Assembly (NCBI RefSeq): GCF_006494655.1
Contig: NZ_VHIM01000004.1
Coordinates: 124,001 to 188,000, forward strand
Direction of reading: 5' to 3'
Origin: Arthrobacter agilis
GTDB taxonomy: Bacteria > Actinomycetota > Actinomycetes > Actinomycetales > Micrococcaceae
DNA length: 64,000 nt
This document shows positions 38,434 to 45,254 of this stretch, piece after piece. The notes beneath the pieces are model-generated. The model was not told where the DNA came from and searched no databases. It worked only from the letters and a program-made list of their open reading frames with translations. The position numbers were made by a program, and so were the translations under genes. Position 1 is the first letter of the stretch, and every line of letters starts with the position of its first letter.

Positions 38434-40350
38434 ATGACGGACATCACTCCCGCCGGGTACGCGACCGACCAGCCCGAGAACCTCGACGCGCCCCTGCTCG
38501 AAGTACGGAACCTGGCGGTGAGCTTCCGGACCACGCACGGCGAGGTCCAGGCCGTGGAAGACGCCAGCTTCACCCTGAAGCGCGGGAGCGCGCTCGCGAT
38601 CGTGGGCGAGTCCGGTTCGGGCAAGTCGACGACGGCGATGGCCTGCATCGGCCTGCTGCCCGGAAACGGCCGCGTCACCTCCGGGAGCATCCTCTTCGAA
38701 GGCCAGGACCTCGTGCACCTGTCCGAGGCGAAGATGCGGACCATCCGTGGCCGCGCCATCGGCCTCGTCCCGCAGGACCCGATGTCCAACCTGAACCCCG
38801 TGACGAAGATCGGGACGCAGGTCGCCGAGACACTGCTGGTCCACGGCATGGCGACGAAGAAGAACGTGAAGCAGCGCGTCATCGACGTCCTCACGGCAGC
38901 AGGTCTCCCTGACGCCGGCGAGCGCGCGAAGCAGTACCCCCACGAGTTCTCGGGCGGCATGCGCCAGCGTGCCCTGATCGCCATCGGCCTCGCCTGCCAG
39001 CCGCGCCTGCTGATCGCCGACGAGCCGACGTCCGCCCTGGACGTGACCGTGCAGCGCACCATCCTCGATCAGATCGACACGATGACCGAGCAGCTGGGCA
39101 CATCGGTGCTCCTCATCACCCACGATCTCGGCCTCGCCGCCGAACGGGCGTCCCAGCTGGTGGTGATGCACCGGGGCCGTGTCGTCGAGACGGGTCCCGC
39201 CGACCAGCTGCTCAACGACCCGCAGCACCCCTACACGCAGTCCCTCGTCCGAGCCGCCCCCAGCGTCGCCGCGGTCCGGCTGCGCCCGGCCGCGTTCACC
39301 GCCGACGCCGCTGCGCGCCTGAAGCTCGCAGAGGCCGCCTTCGAGGAGCACGAGGCAGGACACGAGACAGGACACGGCGCCCGGCATGCGGCGGACCACG
39401 GGTCCGGCCATGAGGGCGCGGCAGGCGGATCGGCGGCCGGCCCTGAAGCGGCCACCGCTGAAGCGACCCCCGGAACCGGCGCGCACGCCGCCACGTCATC
39501 GTCCGACCGATCGACGGCGCCCACCCCCGGGTCCGCAGCACACACCCCGCCGGTGAACATCGTGAAGATCCGCGATCTCACGAAGGTCTACAAGCGGCGT
39601 GGCAGCAAGGAGGACTTCTACGCGGCGAAGAACGTCACGCTGGATGTCCCCCGCGGCCAGACCGTCGCGATCGTGGGCGAGTCCGGCTCGGGCAAGACGA
39701 CGACGGCGCGGATGCTGCTCAAGCTGATCGAGCCGACGTCGGGCACCATGACGTTCGACGGCATGGACGTGGCCACCCTCGACAAGACGCAGCTCAACGA
39801 TTTCCGGCAGCGCGTGCAGCCCATCTTCCAGGACCCGTACTCGTCGCTGAACCCGATGTTCACGATCGAGCGCATCGTCGAGGAGCCGCTCAACGCCTAC
39901 AGGCGCGGCTCGAAGAAGGAGCGGTCGGCCCGCGTCCGTGAACTCATGGACCAGGTGTCCCTCCCCCAGAACGCCCTGCGGCGCTACCCGGCCGAACTCT
40001 CGGGCGGGCAACGGCAGCGCGTCGCGATCGCACGGGCCCTCGCCCTGCAGCCCGAGCTGATCGTGTGCGACGAGCCGGTCTCCGCGCTCGACGTCCTCGT
40101 GCAGGCGCAGATCCTCAAGCTCCTCGGGGACCTCCAGTCGGAGCTGGGCCTCAGCTACCTCTTCATCTCGCACGACCTCGCCGTGGTGCGCCTCATCTCG
40201 GACTACGTGTGCGTCATGAAGGACGGCGAGCTCGTCGAAGCGGCCAGCTCCGAGGAGGTCTTCCAGAACCCCCGCCATCCCTACACGCGGAAGCTCCTCG
40301 CGTCGATCCCCGGCAACGAACTCAACATCGGCGAGGATCTGGCCTCCTAG
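38434..40350 (+). CDS. Dipeptide/oligopeptide ABC transporter ATPase, fused DppD-DppF
   Basis: A 638-residue tandem ATPase. The first nucleotide-binding domain has GESGSGKST (about 61), FSGGMRQRALIAIG and LLIADEPTSALD; the second has GESGSGKTT (about 414), [14 protein letters not shown] and LIVCDEPVSALD, each with its C-terminal oligopeptide-transporter extension. The linker contains six histidines spaced exactly four residues apart (306-326). It should energise the DppBC permease encoded at 43209-45151, but those genes face the opposite way across the reverse transcriptase locus. Confidence 0.93.
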   Translation: MTDITPAGYATDQPENLDAPLLEVRNLAVSFRTTHGEVQAVEDASFTLKRGSALAIVGESGSGKSTTAMACIGLLPGNGRVTSGSILFEGQDLVHLSEAKMRTIRGRAIGLVPQDPMSNLNPVTKIGTQVAETLLVHGMATKKNVKQRVIDVLTAAGLPDAGERAKQYPHEFSGGMRQRALIAIGLACQPRLLIADEPTSALDVTVQRTILDQIDTMTEQLGTSVLLITHDLGLAAERASQLVVMHRGRVVETGPADQLLNDPQHPYTQSLVRAAPSVAAVRLRPAAFTADAAARLKLAEAAFEEHEAGHETGHGARHAADHGSGHEGAAGGSAAGPEAATAEATPGTGAHAATSSSDRSTAPTPGSAAHTPPVNIVKIRDLTKVYKRRGSKEDFYAAKNVTLDVPRGQTVAIVGESGSGKTTTARMLLKLIEPTSGTMTFDGMDVATLDKTQLNDFRQRVQPIFQDPYSSLNPMFTIERIVEEPLNAYRRGSKKERSARVRELMDQVSLPQNALRRYPAELSGGQRQRVAIARALALQPELIVCDEPVSALDVLVQAQILKLLGDLQSELGLSYLFISHDLAVVRLISDYVCVMKDGELVEAASSEEVFQNPRHPYTRKLLASIPGNELNIGEDLAS

Positions 40351-40356
40351 ACCGGG

Positions 40357-41820
40357 TCACCAGCTGATCCGCTCGAAGGCGTCGCGCAGCTTCTTCCCGC
40401 GCAGGGCATTCAGGGAGGAGACCCAGGCGATGCGCCCCGCCAGGTGCGAGCGGAAGTCGCCCTGGCCGCGGCTCTGGGACTCCGGCCCGTGCAGCGTGCA
40501 GTTGTGCAGGATCGCCTTCAGCACCTCGTACTCGGTCCGGGCGACGTTGGGGCGCGCGTTGACGACGATTCCGGTCACGGACTGGCGGACGCTGCTGCCG
40601 CGCACGCGCGTCTTGCGCGGATTCACCGCGTGGCCCTCGGCGGTGACGATGCGGTCCGCTCCCCGGACGAAGGCATCGGCCCGCCGAGCCAGTTCGGCCG
40701 GGCCGCTGAACGCGAGGTCATCGGCGTAGCGCGTATAGACCCCGCCTGCCGCCTCGGCCCAGCCGGTGAGTCGCGCATCGAGACGCCGGACGGCCAGGTT
40801 CGCGAGTGCGGGCGACGACGGCGCCCCCTGCGGGAGGTGGGGAGCCCGAAGTGCCTGCGTGAGACCGAAGCGCTCCTCCGCGGTGCCGCCGTCGGGCATG
40901 GCCCGGAGAACGGCCTCCGGCACGGAGTGCGTGCACAGCCCGGTGAGGACATGCGCCGTGGCCTCCGGGTAGCCGGCCTGCCGGAACACGCCGAACACGC
41001 GGCCGGGCGTCACGCGGGCGAAGAACGAGACGAGGTCGAGCGTGATCACGACGGCGGAACCGGTGTGCAGCGTAGCGCCGCTTCGAGCACTGCGACCGGG
41101 CACGAATCCGTGGGCCGCTGGATGCAGCGGGATCGGGAGGAGGTGCCGGTCGAGGACACGGCGCTGCACCGTCCGAAGCCGGATACCGGGCACCTCGAGG
41201 AGGCGCGGGACCCGACCGGGCCGGGACCGCCAGACATACCGGTAGTGCTGCAGCAGCAGGCCGGCGCGACGGTTCCAGTGGCGCGTGTCGGCGAACCACT
41301 CGAGCTCACCCGGGGGCAGTCCCAGCTCCCGGGCGAGCCAGGCGAGGTCCCTGCACTCCGCCTCGGAGGCCTCCGGGTCTTCGGGCGTCCTCGGCCCGTC
41401 CCGTTCCCCCACGAGGTACCGCACCGGGACGATCGGCCGTCCTGCGGCGCGTGCCGTCGACACGGCCTCGACGAAGACCGGCTGTGCCTCGATCCACCGG
41501 GCCAGTTCCCGGGGCGCCCCGCCCGGTCTCCGGGGGTAGCCCCCGAGGACACCGCGTAGCAGCGGGCCGAGCCAGCGACGCCGGGCCCCGAGCAGTTCCG
41601 CGCCGACCCGCACCAGCTCCTCACGCTGCCAGGCGGACGCCTCGAGGAAGGCCTCGGCGAGGAGCAGCGCGAGGCCCGCGGTGCCCGGGTCCGGCGTGCG
41701 CGCCAGCGCTCGGGAAGCAGCCGACGTCGGCGCTGTCGCACGTGAGATCAGCGCAGGGCGTCCCGGTGCACCGGGCGCGCCGTCGCTTCCCCGGTGATGA
41801 CCACGCTCGTCGGACACCAC
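40357..41820 (-). CDS. Retron-type reverse transcriptase with long N-terminal extension
   Basis: A 487-residue RNA-directed DNA polymerase. From about residue 195 the palm and fingers are complete: AHGFVPGRS (236-244), GATLH (248-252, in the place of retron NAxxH), catalytic VITLDLVSFF (D262), LPQGAPSSPALAN (329-341), YTRYADDLAFSG (YADD 365-368) and VTGIVVNA (VTG 415-417, a retron hallmark). The 190-residue N-terminus has no catalytic motif I recognise; layout and length resemble myxobacterial Mx162-type enzymes. AGGGGAC precedes the GTG start. A putative msr-msd RNA lies 68 bases upstream on the same strand. It is convergent with the DppDF gene, six bases away. Confidence 0.9.
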   Translation of the reverse strand: MVSDERGHHRGSDGAPGAPGRPALISRATAPTSAASRALARTPDPGTAGLALLLAEAFLEASAWQREELVRVGAELLGARRRWLGPLLRGVLGGYPRRPGGAPRELARWIEAQPVFVEAVSTARAAGRPIVPVRYLVGERDGPRTPEDPEASEAECRDLAWLARELGLPPGELEWFADTRHWNRRAGLLLQHYRYVWRSRPGRVPRLLEVPGIRLRTVQRRVLDRHLLPIPLHPAAHGFVPGRSARSGATLHTGSAVVITLDLVSFFARVTPGRVFGVFRQAGYPEATAHVLTGLCTHSVPEAVLRAMPDGGTAEERFGLTQALRAPHLPQGAPSSPALANLAVRRLDARLTGWAEAAGGVYTRYADDLAFSGPAELARRADAFVRGADRIVTAEGHAVNPRKTRVRGSSVRQSVTGIVVNARPNVARTEYEVLKAILHNCTLHGPESQSRGQGDFRSHLAGRIAWVSSLNALRGKKLRDAFERISW

Positions 41821-41888
41821 GCCGTCGTCCCCTGTTCCCCTGCCGTCCGTGGCTCCCCCTCGGCTCGTCGGACTCGTCCTGCCGCACG

Positions 41889-41903
41889 ACGGATCCCGGC
41901 CGA
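41889..41903 (-). repeat. a2 arm of the retron inverted repeat
   Basis: Fifteen bases, TCGGCCGGGATCCGT on the minus strand, matching a1 with no mismatch. It ends 68 bases before the reverse transcriptase start. Confidence 0.7.
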
Positions 41904-42030
41904 CCTGTCCTCCTGTTCGGGCGCTGAGCTGCGCGAAGCGCAGTCAGGTGCCTGAGGCGCCGTGTGCTGGTCGGTCTGCGTGCCCCGGGGTAGCCCCGGA
42001 GAGGAGCGCGCACTGCGTACGCGCACCGCC

Positions 42031-42045
42031 TCGGCCGGGATCCGT
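42031..42045 (-). repeat. a1 arm of the retron inverted repeat
   Basis: Fifteen bases, ACGGATCCCGGCCGA on the minus strand, perfectly complementary to the a2 arm at 41889-41903. Pairing of the RNA ends is needed for retron priming. Confidence 0.7.
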
Positions 42046-42052
42046 TCGGGCC

Positions 42053-42058
42053 ACCCTA
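42053..42058 (-). promoter_or_regulatory. -10 box for the retron RNA
   Basis: TAGGGT on the minus strand. Seven bases downstream is 42046, the base just before the a1 arm, so transcription would begin exactly at the retron RNA end. No convincing -35 element is present. Confidence 0.45.
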
Positions 42059-42157
42059 GCAAGGCGGCCCGACATCGCGGCGTCATGGACTGCACAGGCG
42101 TCGGCACGGCGCCTACAGTGGCGGGAACAGCAGTCGGACCGGACGGCAGGGGACACC

Positions 42158-43114
42158 ATGAGCGGAACCGCGAACACGGCAGGGGCGACGACGGAGGACG
42201 GATGGCCCGCGCTGCGCGTCGACGCATGGGAGGACACGCGGACCACGCTGCACATGTGGCTGCAGGTGGTCGGCAAGATCAGGATGGTGCATGCCCCGCT
42301 CGTCAACCACTGGTGGCAGGTGCCGCTCTACGTGACGCCGCGCGGGCTCGGAACGTCCTCGATCCCGTACCGGAACGGGATGTTCGACCTGGAGTTCGAC
42401 GTCGTGGCGCACCGCCTGCTGATCCGCAGCAGTTCCGGCGAGGACCGCGCCGTGCCCCTCGAACCGCAGAGCGTCGCCCGGTTCCACGACCGGACCATGG
42501 TGGCCCTGGCCGAGCTCGGGATCGAGGCGCCCATCCGTCCCGTCCCCACGGAGGTGGAGCCCGCCGCGCCGTTCGCGGAGGATCACGCGAACGCCTCGTA
42601 CGACGCCGGCGCTGTCGCCGCCTACTGGCGTCAACTGATCCAGGCGGAACGGGTCATCACGCGGTTCCGGTCGGAGTTCCTCGGGAAGGTCAGTCCGGTG
42701 CACTTCTTCTGGGGTGCGATGGATCTCGCCTGCACGCGCTTCTCGGGCAGGCCCGCACCGACGCATCCCGGCGGCGCCCCGAACTGCGCCGACTGGGTCA
42801 TGGAGGAGGGCTACTCGCATGAACTCTCGAGCTGCGGTTTCTGGGCCGGCGGTGGTGAGGAGGGCGCTTTCTACTCGTACGCCTACCCGGAACCGGACGG
42901 GTACCGGGAGACGGTGATCGGTGTGGACGGGGCGTTCTACAGCGACGACTTCCGGCAGTTCCTGCTGCCCTACGAGGCCGTGCGTACCGCCGCCGACCCC
43001 GACGCCGTCCTCCTCGAGTTCCTGCGGGCCACCTACCGGGCCGCAGCAGTGGCGGGAGGCTGGGACGAGGGCCTCGTCATCGATCCGCACCGGCTGGACC
43101 GGCACGGCCGCTGA
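42158..43114 (+). CDS. DUF5996 family protein
   Basis: A 318-residue soluble protein of a family widespread in actinobacteria and proteobacteria, with no known activity. It opens WPALRVDAWEDTRTTLHMWL and contains the conserved VNHWWQVPLYVTPRGLGTS, KVSPVHFFWGAMDLACTRFSG, and SHELSSCGFWAGGG-EGAFYSYAYPEP. GGGGA precedes the ATG. It is divergent from the retron RNA, with about 100 bases between their starts. Its broad occurrence without retrons argues against a dedicated effector role. Confidence 0.85.
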   Translation: MSGTANTAGATTEDGWPALRVDAWEDTRTTLHMWLQVVGKIRMVHAPLVNHWWQVPLYVTPRGLGTSSIPYRNGMFDLEFDVVAHRLLIRSSSGEDRAVPLEPQSVARFHDRTMVALAELGIEAPIRPVPTEVEPAAPFAEDHANASYDAGAVAAYWRQLIQAERVITRFRSEFLGKVSPVHFFWGAMDLACTRFSGRPAPTHPGGAPNCADWVMEEGYSHELSSCGFWAGGGEEGAFYSYAYPEPDGYRETVIGVDGAFYSDDFRQFLLPYEAVRTAADPDAVLLEFLRATYRAAAVAGGWDEGLVIDPHRLDRHGR

Positions 43115-43141
43115 GCCGCGGTACCCGCCGCGGAGACGCGA

Positions 43142-43171
43142 GCGGCCACCGCCCGCCCGGGTGGTGGCCGC
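43142..43171. terminator. Bidirectional terminator between DUF5996 and dppC
   Basis: Stem GCGGCCACC / GGTGGCCGC with an inner CCCG/CGGG extension, between two convergent genes. Confidence 0.65.
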
Positions 43172-43208
43172 CGTCGTGCACGCATGGTGCACGAGGGGTG
43201 CGGTGGAG

Positions 43209-44150
43209 CTACTTCCGGCGCGTCTTCGGATCGAGCGCCTCACGCAGGGATTCGCCGAGCAGCGTGAACCCGAGCGCCGTGATGGCGATGCAGGCTCCCG
43301 GCAGGAACGCCAGCTGCGGGGCCACGGCGAGCTCGGCCTGAGCATAGGTGAGCATGCGGCCCCACTCCGCAGCCTGCGGGAGACCGCCACCGAGGCCCAG
43401 GAAGGACAGCGCTGCGGCGTCGATCACGGCGGTCGCCAGGGTCAGTGTCGCCTGCACGATCACGGGCCCCATGCTGTTCGGCAGCAGGTGGCTCATGGTG
43501 ATGGTCCGGCGGCTGAGGCCGAGCGTCTGCGCCGCCAGGATGTAGTCCGCGCCCCGCTGCGACAGCATCGAGGACCTCAGGAGCCGCGCGAAGATCGGGA
43601 TCTGCGAGACACCGATCGCGATCATGATCGCGTACGAGCTCTGGCCGAGCACCGCCGCGATACTGACGGCGAGCAGCAGGTTGGGCACGGACAGCAGGAT
43701 GTCGACGAAGCGCATGATCACGTTGTCCACCCATCCGCCGAGACCGCCGGCCAGGACGCCCAGCAGCATGCCGCCCGCGAGTCCCAGCGCCGTCGAGACG
43801 ACGCCGATCAGGAGCGACGCCTGGGCGCCCCAGATGAGCTTGCTGAGGACGTCACCGCCGAAGCGGTCGAGGCCCAGCGGGAAACCGTCGATCTCCCCCG
43901 GCCCCGGGATGGTGGTCGGCGTGATGGACGTGCGGCCCGGCAGCTCGTTGCCTCCGTAGGGCGCGAGGATCGGGGCGAGGATCGCCACCAGCAGGAACAA
44001 TCCGATGATGACGGCGCCGACGATCGCCTGCGGATTGCGGCGCAGCCGGAGGAAGGCGTCCTTCCACAGCCCGGTTCCACGGCCGGAGTCCAGGCTCGGG
44101 CCGGTGGGCTCGGCCGGTCCGCCGGCTCCGGTTGGCAAAGTGACACTCAT
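43209..44150 (-). CDS. dppC: Peptide ABC transporter permease DppC/OppC
   Basis: A 313-residue permease. An N-terminal helix (IVGAVIIGLFLLVAILAPILAPYG) precedes a periplasmic loop and the five-helix core. The ATPase-coupling loop is YILAAQTLGLSRRTITMSHL then LPNSMGPVIVQ. With DppB it forms the channel. It begins inside the dppB stop (ATGA), so the two are translationally coupled. Confidence 0.92.
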   Translation of the reverse strand: MSVTLPTGAGGPAEPTGPSLDSGRGTGLWKDAFLRLRRNPQAIVGAVIIGLFLLVAILAPILAPYGGNELPGRTSITPTTIPGPGEIDGFPLGLDRFGGDVLSKLIWGAQASLLIGVVSTALGLAGGMLLGVLAGGLGGWVDNVIMRFVDILLSVPNLLLAVSIAAVLGQSSYAIMIAIGVSQIPIFARLLRSSMLSQRGADYILAAQTLGLSRRTITMSHLLPNSMGPVIVQATLTLATAVIDAAALSFLGLGGGLPQAAEWGRMLTYAQAELAVAPQLAFLPGACIAITALGFTLLGESLREALDPKTRRK

Positions 44151-45151
44151 TGCACACGCACCCTCGGGTCGATGACGGAGTAGGACAGGTCGACGATCAG
44201 GTTGATCAGGGCGTACAGGATCGCGATGAAGATGATGAAGCCCTGGAGCACGGGGTAGTCCAGGCCGAAGATGGCATCCCGGAGGAAGCGGCCGATGCCG
44301 TTGAAGGCGAAGACCGTCTCGGTGAGCACCGCGCCGGAGATCAGCAGGCCGAGCTGCAGGCCGATGGTCGTGACGACGGGCAGCATGGCGTTCCGCAGGA
44401 TGAAGCTCCCCCGGATGGTGCGCTCCATCAGCCCCTTGGCGCGGGCGGTGCGGACGTAGTCGGCGTTCTGCACCTCCAGGACCGAGGCCCTCGTGATGCG
44501 CACGATGATCGCCAGCGGGATGGTACCGAGGGCCAGCCCCGGGAGGATGAGGTGCAGGAAGGCATCCCACGCGGCGTCGTACTCACCCGTGAGCATGCCG
44601 TCGAGGACATAGAACTCCGTGACATGAGTGGCGTCGATGCGGGGGTTCTGCCGCCCGTCCGGGGGCAGGATGCCCCACTGGATGGCGAAGATGTACTTCA
44701 GGATGAAGGCCAGGAAGAAGACCGGCACGGTGATCCCGACGAGGCTGAGCACCACGGAGCTGTGGTCGAGGAACCGGCCGTAGTACCGGGCCGCGAAGTA
44801 GCCGAGGGGCACCCCGACGCCGATCGCGAAGACGAGGGCGACGACGGTCAGTTCCAGCGTGGCGGGGAAGCGCGTGGCGAACTCCTCGAGTACCGGCCGG
44901 CCCGTGTTGATGGAGACGCCGAAATCGCCCTGCAGCAACCGGCCCACATAGGTCAGGTACTGCGTGAGCAGGGGACGGTCGAAGCCGTAGAGCTCGTTGA
45001 CCCGGGCGATCGCCTCAGGCGTGGCCTTCTCCCCGAGCAGGGCGGTCGCGGGCCCGCCGGGCGGGCTCCGCACCCACAGGAAGAGCAGGATGGACAGCCC
45101 GATCAGGGTGGGTATCAGCAGGGCTATCCGTTTACCGATGACGCGTAACAC
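44147..45151 (-). CDS. dppB: Peptide ABC transporter permease DppB/OppB
   Basis: A 334-residue permease. The start VIGKRIALLIPTLIGLSILLF is the typical DppB first helix; the coupling loop is YVRTARAKGLMERTIRGSFI then LRNAMLPVVTTIG. AAGGA lies ten bases before GTG 45151; a longer frame from 45205 adds an unconserved stretch overlapping the upstream hairpin. It is third-to-last in the dppA-dppB-dppC set. Confidence 0.92.
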   Translation of the reverse strand: MLRVIGKRIALLIPTLIGLSILLFLWVRSPPGGPATALLGEKATPEAIARVNELYGFDRPLLTQYLTYVGRLLQGDFGVSINTGRPVLEEFATRFPATLELTVVALVFAIGVGVPLGYFAARYYGRFLDHSSVVLSLVGITVPVFFLAFILKYIFAIQWGILPPDGRQNPRIDATHVTEFYVLDGMLTGEYDAAWDAFLHLILPGLALGTIPLAIIVRITRASVLEVQNADYVRTARAKGLMERTIRGSFILRNAMLPVVTTIGLQLGLLISGAVLTETVFAFNGIGRFLRDAIFGLDYPVLQGFIIFIAILYALINLIVDLSYSVIDPRVRVQ

Positions 45152-45206
45152 TCGCGTGGATCCTTCCGGTTGACCGGCCGCGGCCGGGCAGGGGGTGTAC
45201 AGCACG

Positions 45207-45240
45207 ATGGAGCCGGTCCCCCGAAGGGGACCGGCTCCAT
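45207..45240 (-). terminator. Intra-operon hairpin between dppA and dppB
   Basis: Perfect 15-base stem (ATGGAGCCGGTCCCC arm, CGAA loop) 15 bases after the dppA stop and 55 before dppB. Such a structure commonly stabilises the binding-protein message or reduces read-through to the permease genes. Confidence 0.7.
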
Positions 45241-45254
45241 GCGGGTACTGCTTG

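Larger units (their letters stand above)
41889..42045 (-). ncRNA. Putative retron msr-msd RNA
   Basis: A 157-base interval bounded by a perfect 15-base inverted repeat (a1 42031-42045, a2 41889-41903), directly upstream of the reverse transcriptase on its strand. Reading 5' to 3': a1; hairpin TGCG/CGCA (42025-42014); a six-base GC hairpin with a three-base loop (41999-41985); then an msd-like part (about 41963-41904) with outer GCGCC/GGCGC stem, CTGCGC-n3-GCGCAG (41943-41929) and a small TCAGG/CCTGA hairpin. The order matches retron msr then msd. The priming G cannot be fixed from sequence; it should be one of the Gs right after a1. The rest of 41821-42157 is leader and promoter. Confidence 0.7.

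Noticed and set aside
42158..43114. DUF5996 gene as the retron effector
   Set aside because: The family is widespread without retrons, is on the other strand, and shows no toxin motif.
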